From Thermodesulfobacteriota bacterium (GTDB lineage: Bacteria; Desulfobacterota; DSM-4660; Desulfatiglandales; Desulfatiglandaceae), in NCBI GenBank assembly GCA_028278625.1, contig JANQDY010000089.1, positions 186,001 through 250,000 of the forward strand: a DNA stretch of 64,000 bases. Direction: 5' to 3'. The notes under the pieces are model-generated. The model searched no databases and had not been told where the DNA came from. It saw nothing but the letters and a program-made list of their open reading frames with translations. The position numbers were made by a program, and so were the translations under genes. Position 1 is the first letter of the stretch; each line of letters opens with the position of its first letter. Shown piece after piece: positions 25,574 to 35,253 of this stretch.

Positions 25574-26881
25574 TTAGGATGAGAATATTCTCAGGACGTC
25601 TCTCACACGCAAATCATCAATCCGCTCTATTCCTTTGATGATAAAGAAGAGTGCCATTAATATGCATAGAACAATAGCAAAAAATGCTCTGTAAATTGAA
25701 AGGCTGATGAGATCAAAAAAACGTAACAGTGACAGTATGCCACCGCCCAAAACTGTTCCCGCCAATCCTGCCGCAGCTCCGGAAATTATCAGGTAAAACA
25801 TGTTTGTTCCGACTCTTTCCGTCTCCGGTACCGCAATTAAGAAATAATGAGAGAGGGATGTGTTTATTCCGGAAAGCGCCATGCCGTTTATGAAAAAAAT
25901 GGCCGCCTGATAGAATAGACAGAATTGCTGAGGTGAAATTACCCATAGAAATGCATTTATTACAAGTCCAATGCTGTAAAGTGTGAGCATGGGCTTGGGA
26001 CCGACACGGCCGAGCATGACAATATTAAATGAGGAAGCCACGATACCCCCAAAAAGCTGAATCAAGGCAAAAAGCAACGCTTTGTGATCTGATATAGCGT
26101 AACCATTCTTCAGGGCCACCATGGAGAAGGGAATCATGAGCATATTTGCCGTTGTGGCGGCGGTCCATGAAAACAACAGTTTTCGGCATCGTACATCTCT
26201 CCACAAATAGGAAAAGGACTGAGAGACGGGCTTGCGAGCCGAGATCATCGGACCTTTCGTCTCAGGAACGTGATAAACAAGAATGGATGCGGCAATCCCA
26301 AATAGGCAGCCAATCAAGATAATGAACTGGAAGGTTTGTGTGCTATCGGAGATTTTGAAGACAAGCATTATTAGGAGCAACGTTACAAAATAAAATATAT
26401 TAAAATGCAGCCACATTTTTGAAAGAAAATGTCCGGAATTGGTTTTGCTTGTAATGTCTCCAATAAGTGGTGTGTTTGCCGTGAAACCGATACTGCGAAA
26501 AGCAAAAAAGAAAAAAGTGCTGAAAACCAGCAAATTCAGGCCAACCAGTTGATTGGACGCCCTAATGACCAAGGGTATCAAAGCCATTAATGCCGCAAAA
26601 ATACTCCTGAGGAGCCAGCTCGTTCCAAAAGTGTGAGCAGTACCAAATTTGCCGATCATGCGTTTGCCGACAAACATCAACGGCATGGTCAAATACAGGA
26701 AGGAAGCCATCAGACCGAGCAGGAAGTCATTGGCGCCGATCTTTATGGCATATAGAATGAGTATGGTGTCGGAGAGACAGCAATAAGAGATAGTGTTTAC
26801 CCTGACGAAACTCAAGAATCGGGATCTACCGATTTTCTGGATTTCCGGACGGAGTTTTGAGTTGTCGGTGTCTGGATCCAA
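25574..26881 (-). CDS. Major facilitator superfamily transporter
   Basis: 435 residues with about twelve hydrophobic segments in two groups of six and a short cytoplasmic stretch between (YHVPETKGPMISARKPVSQSF). Loop residues such as GANDFLLGLMASFLYLTMPL and GKRMIGKFG fit the MFS loop 2-3 region. The substrate cannot be told. It starts 12 bases after the Nudix gene, so the two are probably one transcript. Its base composition is more AT-rich than the neighbouring catabolic genes. Confidence 0.78.
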   Translation of the reverse strand: MDPDTDNSKLRPEIQKIGRSRFLSFVRVNTISYCCLSDTILILYAIKIGANDFLLGLMASFLYLTMPLMFVGKRMIGKFGTAHTFGTSWLLRSIFAALMALIPLVIRASNQLVGLNLLVFSTFFFFAFRSIGFTANTPLIGDITSKTNSGHFLSKMWLHFNIFYFVTLLLIMLVFKISDSTQTFQFIILIGCLFGIAASILVYHVPETKGPMISARKPVSQSFSYLWRDVRCRKLLFSWTAATTANMLMIPFSMVALKNGYAISDHKALLFALIQLFGGIVASSFNIVMLGRVGPKPMLTLYSIGLVINAFLWVISPQQFCLFYQAAIFFINGMALSGINTSLSHYFLIAVPETERVGTNMFYLIISGAAAGLAGTVLGGGILSLLRFFDLISLSIYRAFFAIVLCILMALFFIIKGIERIDDLRVRDVLRIFSS

Positions 26882-26893
26882 ATCAATCGCTAT

Positions 26894-27391
26894 TTAGCCA
26901 GGGCTCACGCTTTTCGCTTTCCTTCTTTTCAACCAGTCTTCTACGGCATATCCGGTGCCGAAACGCCAAGGACGGAGCTTTTCAGGGTGAACGGGCTTTA
27001 TTTCAGCAAGTTCTTCACCCATGACGATTTCTCCTTCGGTTTTTACATGAAAAACCAACAGCAACTGGTTCATCTGGAAAAAGGAATAATAGCCGACGAA
27101 GTCCACAATTTTGCCATTCAGCCCAAGCTCTTCTGTGACTTCCCGGAGAATACCCGCTTCAGGGGTCTCTCCCTCCTCAAGGAACCCTGTGACAAGTCCG
27201 AATATTTTCTTCGGCCACTGTTTGTTGCGAACGAGAACAACGTTTCCGTTCAGTTCCACAATGGCTCCGATAACGGGTGTCGGATTGTTCCAGAACACGT
27301 AGTGACATGATTCGGATGGACATTTCTTGCGTGGTTTGCCGTCAACATCGGCAATCACCAACTCATTTGCACACTGTGGGCAGTATTTCAT
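26894..27391 (-). CDS. Nudix hydrolase with N-terminal zinc ribbon
   Basis: 165 residues. The Nudix box is complete: G-FLEEG-E-TPEAGIL-RE-V-T-EE-L-G, near residues 70-92. A four-Cys ribbon (CPQC, later CPSESC) precedes it, as in NudC-like NADH pyrophosphatases, but the protein is shorter than NudC. It likely cleaves a nucleoside diphosphate derivative; the substrate is unknown. It lies 51 bases downstream of the acyl-CoA dehydrogenase operon and may be its tail. Confidence 0.85.
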   Translation of the reverse strand: MKYCPQCANELVIADVDGKPRKKCPSESCHYVFWNNPTPVIGAIVELNGNVVLVRNKQWPKKIFGLVTGFLEEGETPEAGILREVTEELGLNGKIVDFVGYYSFFQMNQLLLVFHVKTEGEIVMGEELAEIKPVHPEKLRPWRFGTGYAVEDWLKRRKAKSVSPG

Positions 27392-27442
27392 TGCCTCGTA
27401 AGTTTTATCTCCCTTTGGTTTTTGAGCCAGGTCGGCGGGGAT

Positions 27443-28564
27443 CTAATACCCTAGTTCCTGAGCCACTCTTTCTCTGTGAAAAACCGCATCCCCGAAAAGG
27501 GCGCCCAGACATTTGGCCCTTTTGAGATAGATGTGAAGCTCGTGCTCCCAGGAAAAACCGATGCCGCCCAATATTTGAAGCACTTCCTTGGTGACTTTTC
27601 CGTATACGTCGCTGGAAAAGGCTTTGGCAACGGATGCATTTAAAGCGGCTTCTTTTTCATCCTGATCTTGTGCCCATGCAGCATAATAAACCATGGATCG
27701 GGAACACTCAACCGCCATCAGCAGTTCAGCGCATTTATGTTTGATGGCTTGAAAGCTGCCGATCGCCTGGCCGAACTGAACCCTGGTTTTGGCGTACTCA
27801 ACCCCTATGTCAAGGACCTTTCGCCCACCCCCCGTCATGTCCACGGCATAGGCCACATTGATCTTGCTGAGAAGCTGTCTGAGAAACGGGGCGGCTGCTC
27901 CGGCCTCTCCCAAAAGCGCATCCCCGGGGACTTGAACGTTATTGAAAACGATTTCATAAAGAGCCGTGGTTCTGTCCATGGTGGGGAGAAGACTTATTTC
28001 GATCCCCGGATCTTGTTTTTCAACCAGAAAAAGCCCCGGCCCTTCCTCGGTTGCGGCGGTACAGATGACGAAATCCGCCAGGTCCGCGTCGGGCACAAAG
28101 ATTTTTGTGCCGTTTAGGGTAAAGGTTTCTCCGCTATTATGGGCCGTAAGGGCTATATTTTCAAGGCTGTTCAGATCGCCCGGTTCGGCCCAGGCCAGTG
28201 TTCCTTTAAGCTCTCCCGTGGCCATTTTCGTGAGATAGGTCTCTTTCTGATGAGGACTTCCGGCCAATCGTACGGCTTCTCCCGCAAGCACAACCGACGA
28301 TATGAACGGCCCCGGCATGGGGCCCTTGCCCATTTCTTCCAGGATAACGGAAAGCTCTACGAATCCCAGATCCAAACCGCCGTATTCCTCCGGGATTAGA
28401 ACGGCCGTCCAACCCAACTCGCTGATTTTACGCCACATCTCCTTGGTGAAGGAGGTCTTGTTATCGACAAAGCGTTTGATGTAGTCAACGCTGCACTCTT
28501 TTTCAACGAAACGTTTCGCTGATTCCCGCAGAATCTCCTGTTCCTGGCTGAAAGTGAAGTCCAT
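27443..28564 (-). CDS. Acyl-CoA dehydrogenase, FadE-like
   Basis: 373 residues. Family stretches include EYGGLDLGFVELSVILEEMG, LAWAEPG, VQFGQAIGSFQAIKHKCAEL and the C-terminal LQILGGIGFSWEHELHIYLKRAK. It oxidises an acyl-CoA to the 2,3-enoyl-CoA with FAD. The second dehydrogenase gene lies 17 bases upstream on the same strand, a pairing typical of heteromeric dehydrogenases that handle bulky or cyclic acyl-CoAs (for example in steroid side-chain breakdown). Pairing is inference from gene order. It ends the operon. Confidence 0.9.
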   Translation of the reverse strand: MDFTFSQEQEILRESAKRFVEKECSVDYIKRFVDNKTSFTKEMWRKISELGWTAVLIPEEYGGLDLGFVELSVILEEMGKGPMPGPFISSVVLAGEAVRLAGSPHQKETYLTKMATGELKGTLAWAEPGDLNSLENIALTAHNSGETFTLNGTKIFVPDADLADFVICTAATEEGPGLFLVEKQDPGIEISLLPTMDRTTALYEIVFNNVQVPGDALLGEAGAAAPFLRQLLSKINVAYAVDMTGGGRKVLDIGVEYAKTRVQFGQAIGSFQAIKHKCAELLMAVECSRSMVYYAAWAQDQDEKEAALNASVAKAFSSDVYGKVTKEVLQILGGIGFSWEHELHIYLKRAKCLGALFGDAVFHRERVAQELGY

Positions 28565-28581
28565 ATGTCGAATATTCCCTC

Positions 28582-29805
28582 CTATTGTTTTTTTGCTGCC
28601 CTGGCCGAATCTTTGGGTAAGCCCAAAACCCGCTCGCCGATAATGTTTCTCTGGATTTCGGAAGTTCCCTGCTCAATGGTATTTCCTTTGGCCCGAAGGA
28701 AATGAAATCCAAATTTTCCGTTGTCGATGGTGTGTTTGCTGCCGGTGGTCAATTGGTGATAAGGGCCCAACATGTCTATTCCCACTTCCGTCATTCTCTG
28801 GTGGAGTTGGCTCCAAAACAGTTTTCCCACGGAGCCTTCCGGCCCGGGCATCTCCCCTTTGGCAAGTTTACTCATATTCCTGTATCCGTTACACCGCATG
28901 ACCGACAGCTCAACATAGATTTGCGCGAGTTTCTGCCGAATTATAGGGTCTTTCGATGCGGTCCGTCCATTTAGCTTCAGTTTCCTTGCCAATGCCACCA
29001 GTTCATCATATTCCTTGAAAAAAGTGGGGACCATGGCCACCTCGCCCAGGTACCGTTCATGTCCCAATGTGGTCAGCGCCACTTTCCATCCATCCCCTTC
29101 ATTACCGACCCGCATTTCCTCGGAGATTCTCACATCCTCGAAAAAAACTTCGTTGAATTCCGGATCCCCCGCGATGTTCATTATAGGCCGAACATCTATT
29201 CCGGGAAGTTTCATGTCCACCAGGAAGTAGCTCAGGCCCTTGTGTTTGACGACGGTTGGGTCCGTTCTGCAGACCAGTATGCACCAATCGGCGATTTGGG
29301 CAAAACTGCTCCAGATCTTTTGCCCGTTAATGACATATTCATTCCCTTCCTTGACGGCCCGGGTGCCGAGGTTTGCCAGGTCGGAGCCTGCGTTGGGTTC
29401 TGAAAATCCCTGGCTCCAGATAATCTGACCGCTGAGGGTTTTGGGCAGAAATTTCTCCTTTTGCATCCGGTTTCCCCAGGCGAGGATGGTCGGAGCCGCC
29501 AGCCCCAGTGAGATCACGTGGCATCCACCCATGGCATGGAAATAGACGGGTCCGGTTAACTCCGAAATAATGATGTTTTCCATGACGCTGCCCTCGGCAC
29601 CCCCATACCTTTTTGGGAAACTGATCCCGGCATATCCCGCGTCAAAGAGGCTGGCCTGGAAACGTCTGTATTCCCCGGCCATCTCTTCCCAGGTGCTTGG
29701 CGCTTCATACCCGGGGCTGCCGAAACCCTCAGGGCCGTGTGAACTCAGCCATGTCTCGAATTTGTTCTTGAATGCCTGTTCCGATTCTGTATACCGAAAA
29801 TCCAT
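28582..29805 (-). CDS. Acyl-CoA dehydrogenase
   Basis: 407 residues from the ATG at 29805, with GGAG six bases before it; an upstream TTG would place that site inside the gene. Motifs: PKRYGGAEGSVMENIIISEL, IWSQGFSEPNAGSDLANLGTRA, GHERYLGEV and the C-terminal GNTIEQGTSEIQRNIIGERVLGLP. It is FAD dependent and cytoplasmic. It likely acts with, or forms a complex with, the dehydrogenase encoded just downstream. Confidence 0.9.
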   Translation of the reverse strand: MDFRYTESEQAFKNKFETWLSSHGPEGFGSPGYEAPSTWEEMAGEYRRFQASLFDAGYAGISFPKRYGGAEGSVMENIIISELTGPVYFHAMGGCHVISLGLAAPTILAWGNRMQKEKFLPKTLSGQIIWSQGFSEPNAGSDLANLGTRAVKEGNEYVINGQKIWSSFAQIADWCILVCRTDPTVVKHKGLSYFLVDMKLPGIDVRPIMNIAGDPEFNEVFFEDVRISEEMRVGNEGDGWKVALTTLGHERYLGEVAMVPTFFKEYDELVALARKLKLNGRTASKDPIIRQKLAQIYVELSVMRCNGYRNMSKLAKGEMPGPEGSVGKLFWSQLHQRMTEVGIDMLGPYHQLTTGSKHTIDNGKFGFHFLRAKGNTIEQGTSEIQRNIIGERVLGLPKDSARAAKKQ

Positions 29806-29853
29806 GCTTTTCTCCAAGATGATATTGAATGCGCTGATGTGGTTTTTCCTGCC

Positions 29854-30612
29854 TCAAGGGATCGTCAGGCCCCCATCAATGATCACATGCTCTCCAACCA
29901 TATAATCTGCCAGGTCCGACGCCAGAAATGCCACAAGATTTGCAATTTCATCCGGGCCGGCAAAGCGTCTGATGGGTATCCCCTTGAGCATGTGGTCTCG
30001 ATTACCGCCCCGAATGAACTGGTCAACCAATTCAGTGTCCACCGTGCCGGGCCCTACGGCATTGACGTTGATATTGTGCCTGATCCACTCAATGGCCACG
30101 GACCGGGTAAAATGGATAATGGCCGCTTTGCTGGCATGGTAGGCCGCGTTTTTCGGGCCGGCGATAACCCCTCCTGTGGAGGCCATGTTAATAATCTTTC
30201 CGTATCGTTGCGCTATCATATATCGACCGGCTGACTGGGTGCACAAAAAGACCGCCTTAAGGTTGACGGCGATGACCTTGTCCCAGTCCTCTTCAGCCTG
30301 TTCCATCAAAGGCCCAGGCGCCATGATTGCGGCATTGTTTACCAGGATATGCAGCCCGCCCAATCGGTCATGGGCCGAGGACATGAGCTCTTCAACGGAA
30401 ACTTTTTTAGTAACGTCTGTTTGGACCGGGAGTGCGCGTCTTCCCAATGAACGTATTTGTCGGGCCACTTCCTCAAGCTGAGAACCGGTCCTGGCCCCAA
30501 GGGCAACATCGGCCCCCGCTTGGGCCAAAGCCATGGCCGTGGATTTTCCAATCCCTCTGCCTGCGCCGGTCACAACGGCCACCTTACCCGTTAGATCAAT
30601 CTTAATGGCCAT
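29854..30612 (-). CDS. Short-chain dehydrogenase/reductase (FabG-like)
   Basis: 252 residues from the ATG at 30612 preceded by AGGAGG; a longer frame would run into the next gene. Cofactor motif TGAGRGIG near residue 15, NNAA at 92, catalytic S145, Y158, K162. NAD(P)-dependent oxidation of a 3-hydroxyacyl-CoA, or reduction of the ketone, fits the operon. A second SDR sits directly upstream, so two hydroxyl positions or two stereoisomers may be handled. Confidence 0.88.
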   Translation of the reverse strand: MAIKIDLTGKVAVVTGAGRGIGKSTAMALAQAGADVALGARTGSQLEEVARQIRSLGRRALPVQTDVTKKVSVEELMSSAHDRLGGLHILVNNAAIMAPGPLMEQAEEDWDKVIAVNLKAVFLCTQSAGRYMIAQRYGKIINMASTGGVIAGPKNAAYHASKAAIIHFTRSVAIEWIRHNINVNAVGPGTVDTELVDQFIRGGNRDHMLKGIPIRRFAGPDEIANLVAFLASDLADYMVGEHVIIDGGLTIP

Positions 30613-30653
30613 ATTCCTCCTTTTGTTCTTTGGCGACGTACGGGCATTTCCGC

Positions 30654-31394
30654 CTAAGCCATAAACGATCCACCGTCGCAATTGATGGTCTGCCCGGTAA
30701 TATAGGATGCCTCGTCCGAAGCGAGGAATACGGCGAGATGGGCCACCTCTTGGGGCTCGCCGAACCGCCCCAGGGGGATACCCGCCTTAAGCCGTTCCTG
30801 GCCTTGTTCCGGAACCGCCTTCAACATATCGGTCCAGATGGTCCCCGGTGAGATGCAATTACAGGTCACATTTTTTCGGCAAAGCTCTTTGGCCGCCGTA
30901 CGGGTCATCGCCACAACACCCCCTTTTGAAGCAGCATAGTTTAACTGTCCCACGTTCCCGTATCTTGAGGTGGAACTTACGTTGATTATCGTTCCTTTCC
31001 CTTGTGAGCGCATGTATGTGGCGGCGGCCTGAACGCAGTTGAAGGTGCCTTTCAGGTTCACATCCATCACCTCTTCCCACTGTGTTTGGGTCATCTTATG
31101 CAGAATCGCGTCCCGGGTAATAGCGGCATTGTTTACGATCACATCCAGTGACCCAAATTCCTTTATGGTATCGTCAATCATTTTGCCGACAAAATCCCTG
31201 TTTACAATATCACCTACGGCCGGCAAGCACGCGCCATTCATTTGGCTCACCTTTGAACGCACCGCCTCTAGAGCACGCTCATCAACGTCGCACAGGGTGA
31301 CCTTGGCGCCTTCTTCAATAAACCGATAAACAATGGCTTCCCCGATCCCTCTTCCAGCGCCCGTCACTATGGCTACCTTATTTTCAAGTCTCAT
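30654..31394 (-). CDS. Short-chain dehydrogenase/reductase (FabG-like)
   Basis: 246 residues. The start at 31394 gives a six-base gap to GGGAGG; an ATG two codons earlier abuts the site and is unlikely. TGAGRGIG at 11-18, NNAAI near 88, catalytic Ser near 140, Y153 and K157, and a C-terminal ITGQTINCDGGSFMA typical of FabG. Probable 3-hydroxyacyl-CoA dehydrogenase of the degradation operon. Confidence 0.88.
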   Translation of the reverse strand: MRLENKVAIVTGAGRGIGEAIVYRFIEEGAKVTLCDVDERALEAVRSKVSQMNGACLPAVGDIVNRDFVGKMIDDTIKEFGSLDVIVNNAAITRDAILHKMTQTQWEEVMDVNLKGTFNCVQAAATYMRSQGKGTIINVSSTSRYGNVGQLNYAASKGGVVAMTRTAAKELCRKNVTCNCISPGTIWTDMLKAVPEQGQERLKAGIPLGRFGEPQEVAHLAVFLASDEASYITGQTINCDGGSFMA

Positions 31395-31421
31395 CGTCAT
31401 CCTCCCGAAATTATTAAGAAG

Positions 31422-31853
31422 TTAGGTGTCCCTTTCCAGAAACACCTCGAACTGTCCGGAAACCTTCGTCTCATTGTCCTGGTTCTCAGCCACGATGTCG
31501 CAAAGGACAAAAGCCCTCTCATCCGTTTTTCTCTTTTCCACGATATTGGCTCTAACAGTGATCACATCTCCGGGGTAGGTCATTCCCATAAACCGGACCT
31601 TAAATCGTTTCAGATCCCTTTTTTTTACCCATCCGGAGATGGCCTGTCCCATAAATCCCATGATGAGAATCCCTTGAGCGATGACCGATTTCATCCCTCC
31701 TTTTTGCGCCACACTGTCATCGGTATGCAGGGGGTTGAAATCGCCTGACGCCCCGGCATATCGAACAAGTTGGGTTTTGGCAATGGGATCCTTTGTTAAA
31801 GGCGGCAGCGAATCGCCCACTTCCATCAAATTGAAGTCAACATAATGTCCCAT
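31422..31853 (-). CDS. MaoC-type hydratase, catalytic subunit (HadB-like)
   Basis: 143 residues, a single hot-dog fold. The hydratase-2 motif is present: YAGASGDFNPLHTD with D38 and H43 as the catalytic pair. It adds water to a trans-2-enoyl-CoA. The gene before it encodes a similar protein that lacks the His, the arrangement of mycobacterial HadAB and of ChsH1/ChsH2, so a heterodimeric enoyl-CoA hydratase is the best reading. Site GAGGTG before the ATG. Confidence 0.85.
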   Translation of the reverse strand: MGHYVDFNLMEVGDSLPPLTKDPIAKTQLVRYAGASGDFNPLHTDDSVAQKGGMKSVIAQGILIMGFMGQAISGWVKKRDLKRFKVRFMGMTYPGDVITVRANIVEKRKTDERAFVLCDIVAENQDNETKVSGQFEVFLERDT

Positions 31854-31876
31854 TATTTTTCACCTCTTCTTTCCGG

Positions 31877-32326
31877 TCATTTTCTTTCTATGATAAGGGA
31901 TCTTGCCCTCAAGACTTCTTCCCCTTTTTGATTGGTAAAAAGCGTCCGAAGCGTGATCAGATATATGTCTCCCGATTTCGTCTGCTTGGGGACGATCGAT
32001 TCGAAAACCATGTTGCATGTAAGCAAGTCCCCGGGGTAAATCTCCTGAAGGTACTCGTATTCCTCTTCCCCGTGCAGGACACTGTCCAGGGAAACGTCCA
32101 ACGCTTCAAAGGCCTTTAAATAGGCACGCGTAAATTCCTGAAAGGCCAGGGTGATAAAGGTCGGGGGGCAAGGGGTGTCATGGTAGCCTTCCGAGCGGGC
32201 TGCTTCACTGTCCACGAAAATGGGGTTGTCGTCCCCAATGGCACGGACCAACTCCTTGATCTTCACCCTGTCCACCTCAAAGATGAAAGGCGGCAGGCCT
32301 GTTCCCACCTTTGAAATATCGGCCAT
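31877..32326 (-). CDS. MaoC-like hydratase, non-catalytic partner (HadA-like, FAS1 dehydratase region)
   Basis: 149 residues. The sequence VRAIGDDNPIFVDSEAARSEGY and PCPPTFITLAF is that of the FAS1-type N-terminal dehydratase domain, where the catalytic His of the D-x4-H motif is replaced (here V). Such subunits shape a long substrate pocket for the catalytic partner encoded 23 bases downstream. Strong AAGGAGG site. Confidence 0.83.
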   Translation of the reverse strand: MADISKVGTGLPPFIFEVDRVKIKELVRAIGDDNPIFVDSEAARSEGYHDTPCPPTFITLAFQEFTRAYLKAFEALDVSLDSVLHGEEEYEYLQEIYPGDLLTCNMVFESIVPKQTKSGDIYLITLRTLFTNQKGEEVLRARSLIIERK

Positions 32327-32350
32327 AACCTCTTTCCTCCTTGCTCGATT

Positions 32351-33574
32351 CTATACCTTTAGTAAAATGGATTCGCCCTGGCCCAAACCCCCGCATATTG
32401 CGGCAACACCGAGTCCGCCACCCTGCCGTATCAATTCATACATCAAGGTCATCGTAATTCGCGCCCCGCTTGCGCCCACCGGATGGCCGATGGCAATGGC
32501 CCCTCCATTGATGTTCGTTTTATCCTGAAGGTCTTTCCATTTATTCGGATCCATCTCCGCCAGAATCTTCAAAGACACCAATGTTACGGCGGCGAAAGCC
32601 TCGTTGATTTCAATGAGATTCATGTCATCTATCCCTTTTCCGCATCGGTCCAGGACCTTTTCTATGGCCTTGGCGGGCAGTGTGCCCATGTATCTCGGTT
32701 CACCGGCGGCCCAATCCATTGCCTCAATGGTTGCCAGCGGTTTGAGACCTTTGGCAAGCGCCTTTTCCCTGCTCATTATGATCATGGCCGCGCCTCCTGA
32801 ATTCAAGCCGGGCGCGTTTCCAGCGGTCACGGTGGGGCTTCCGTAGATCGGTTTCAATTTTGCCAACCGTTCCATTGTGGTTATTCGAGGGGGTTCGTCC
32901 TTGTCAAAGAGAATCGGGTCCCCCTTTCTTTGGGGGATTTCAAAAGACATGATTTCTTCACCTACCTTGAATTTTCCTTCCTCATAGGCGCGTGACCAAC
33001 GTTCCTGGCTTCTGAGACCCCATCTGTCCTGGTCTTCCCTCGTGACATCATATTCCAGGGCGACTTCACCTGAATCAAGGGCAACCGCGTTGAAGCCCTT
33101 TTTTGCGTAGCCCAGCTCGAACAGGATATCCGTCAATTGTACATGGCCTAGTCTTTGACCCCATCTGGAGTGTTTTGCCTCAACCAAATGGCATGCATTT
33201 GCCATGTTTTCCGCACCGCAGGCAACCACAACATCCGCCTCTCCGGAACGGATGGCCCTGTATCCCAGGTGGATGGCCGTCATTGAAGAGCAGCATGCCC
33301 TGTCCAGGGTCAGTGAAATATTCTCTGCAGGGAGTCCGGCGAGAAGGGTGATTTGTCTGGCAGGGACATTCAGGTAAGGGGCGTATTCCGCGGGGATACA
33401 AGTTCCATAATAGAATTCGTTCACCTCGGAGGGATCGAGCGCTATTCGGTTTAAGACTTCCTTGACCACCATAACGCCGTAATCGATGCTCGGAATATCA
33501 CTGGTGACGCCTCCGAAACGGCCAAAGGGAGTCCTGACGGCACTGACGATCACCACATCTCTACTTTCATCCAT
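32351..33574 (-). CDS. Thiolase (acetyl-CoA C-acyltransferase)
   Basis: 407 residues; the start at 33574 leaves eight bases to AGGAG, whereas the ATG two codons earlier is too close. Nucleophile C94 in DRACCSSMTAI (usual form C-x-S-G-M, here Ser for Gly), INEAFAAV, GGAIAIGHPVGASGARI, and a C-terminal CGGLGQGESI with the second catalytic Cys. It cleaves a 3-ketoacyl-CoA with CoA at the end of a beta-oxidation round. Confidence 0.9.
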   Translation of the reverse strand: MDESRDVVIVSAVRTPFGRFGGVTSDIPSIDYGVMVVKEVLNRIALDPSEVNEFYYGTCIPAEYAPYLNVPARQITLLAGLPAENISLTLDRACCSSMTAIHLGYRAIRSGEADVVVACGAENMANACHLVEAKHSRWGQRLGHVQLTDILFELGYAKKGFNAVALDSGEVALEYDVTREDQDRWGLRSQERWSRAYEEGKFKVGEEIMSFEIPQRKGDPILFDKDEPPRITTMERLAKLKPIYGSPTVTAGNAPGLNSGGAAMIIMSREKALAKGLKPLATIEAMDWAAGEPRYMGTLPAKAIEKVLDRCGKGIDDMNLIEINEAFAAVTLVSLKILAEMDPNKWKDLQDKTNINGGAIAIGHPVGASGARITMTLMYELIRQGGGLGVAAICGGLGQGESILLKV

Positions 33575-33652
33575 TTGCATTTCTCCTCATTCAGTATTGT
33601 CCGGTATTAACCACAATTTGTCTCTTTTGTTCCCCCGGTATGGCCGGTACAT

Positions 33653-35203
33653 TCAAACCGGCATAATCCCATGCTTTTTCGGCAAGGGGGGGTTGTCCTT
33701 CTTTTCCAGCATCTTAAGGGCCGACACGATCTTCATTCTGGTTTCAGCGGGATGAATGACATCATCCACCACCCGCAAAGCGCCAGCCAGATAGGGATTC
33801 GCAAAATTTTTGTCATATTCTTCCACAAATTTTTCCTTTGCCGTCACGGGATCATCCGCGCGTTGAATTTCCTTCGCCCAGATGACTTCAGCAGCACCCT
33901 CAGGGCCCATGGAAGCACATTCGGCCGTCGGCCAGGCGTATACCAGATCGATCCCCAGTTCTTTTGGGCCCATGGCCGACCAACCGCCACCGTAGGCCTT
34001 TCTGAGAATGATCGTGACCATTGGGACCGTGGCTTCTGAGTAGGCGTAAAGCATCTTGGCCCCATGCCTTATGATCCCCCCGTACTCCTGGTTGATTCCG
34101 GGCAGAAAGGCGGGTGTGTCCATCAGGGTTACAATGGGGATATTGAAGGCATCCAGAATTTGAATGAATCGGGCCCCTTTGTCCGAGGAATCGATATCAA
34201 TGGCGCCGCCCAGAACTTTCGGCTGGTTGGCGATAATGCCGATGCTCCGGCCGCCCATTCTGGCAAACCCGATGACCATGTTTCGTGCATAATCCGGCTT
34301 TATCTCGAAGAAGCTCTTTTGATCTACGATCTCTTTGATAACAAGGCGAACGTCGTAAACCTTTCGCCTGCTTGCGGGAACGATCTTTTCCAGGCTTGAG
34401 CAGCGTCTGAAAGGATCATCCCTGTTGGTTGTATTTTCGGGTTTTTCAAAACAGTTTGCAGGTAGGTAGGAAAGGAGCCCCTTGATTTTTTCGATACAGT
34501 CTTCATCATTTTCAGACTCGAGATCTGCGACGCCGCTTTTCCGGGAGTGGATTCCGGAGCCGCCAAGGGCGGCATTATCCGTTTCCGCCCCGGTTACCGC
34601 CTTAATGGCGGCGGGACCCGTGATAAACATGAAACTGGTCTTCTTCGTCATTATGATGAAATCCATGAGGGCCGGTGAATAGGCGGATCCCCCCGCGGCC
34701 GGACCCATAATGGCGGCGATCTGGGGGATTATGCCGGAGCATTTTGCGTTTTGGTAGAAAAGCCTTGCAAAGGTGATATTTTCAGAACCCTCCTGAAGCC
34801 TCGCTCCCGCGGAATCATACAGGCCGATCAGAGGCGCTTTGGCTTCCAAAGCCATGGCGGCCGTCTCGGCCATCTTTTTCTGATGCACCGGACCCACGGA
34901 TCCCCCCATCACCGTAAAGTCCTGTGAATACAAGAATACCGTTCGGCCTCGTATGTCTCCATAACCGGTTATGACGCCGTCAGCTGGGAGTTCCCTTTTC
35001 TCCATGCCCAGCCGAGTACAGCGATGCTTGGCAAAAAGGCCCAGCTCCACGAATGTTCCGGGATCAACAAGCTTTTCAATCCGCTCACGAGCGGTGAGCT
35101 TCCCCCTTTTGTGTTGCGCTTCGATCTTTGCGGGTCCTCCTCCTGCCTCCAACTCCCTACGCCGCTGGCTGAGCTCTTGGATCTTTTCTTTCATAAGGCT
35201 CAT
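33653..35203 (-). CDS. Acyl-CoA carboxyltransferase (propionyl-/methylmalonyl-CoA type, beta subunit)
   Basis: 516 residues with two crotonase-like halves: KLTARERIEKLVDPGTFVELG, YSQDFTVMGGSVGPVHQKKM, DSAGARLQEG, GPAAGGSAYSPAL, and in the second half GFARMGGRSIGIIANQP, LMDTPAFLPGINQEYGGIIRHGAKMLYAYSEATVPMVTIILRKAYGGG. It moves a carboxyl group between biotin and an acyl-CoA. No biotin carboxylase, biotin carrier or decarboxylase membrane subunit is in the window, so its partners must be elsewhere; propionyl-CoA released by thiolase is the obvious substrate. Confidence 0.9.
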   Translation of the reverse strand: MSLMKEKIQELSQRRRELEAGGGPAKIEAQHKRGKLTARERIEKLVDPGTFVELGLFAKHRCTRLGMEKRELPADGVITGYGDIRGRTVFLYSQDFTVMGGSVGPVHQKKMAETAAMALEAKAPLIGLYDSAGARLQEGSENITFARLFYQNAKCSGIIPQIAAIMGPAAGGSAYSPALMDFIIMTKKTSFMFITGPAAIKAVTGAETDNAALGGSGIHSRKSGVADLESENDEDCIEKIKGLLSYLPANCFEKPENTTNRDDPFRRCSSLEKIVPASRRKVYDVRLVIKEIVDQKSFFEIKPDYARNMVIGFARMGGRSIGIIANQPKVLGGAIDIDSSDKGARFIQILDAFNIPIVTLMDTPAFLPGINQEYGGIIRHGAKMLYAYSEATVPMVTIILRKAYGGGWSAMGPKELGIDLVYAWPTAECASMGPEGAAEVIWAKEIQRADDPVTAKEKFVEEYDKNFANPYLAGALRVVDDVIHPAETRMKIVSALKMLEKKDNPPLPKKHGIMPV

Positions 35204-35253
35204 GTTTTTTTCCTTGAATTTGGGTTTATCTACCCCTTAAACCAAAAGAGAAG

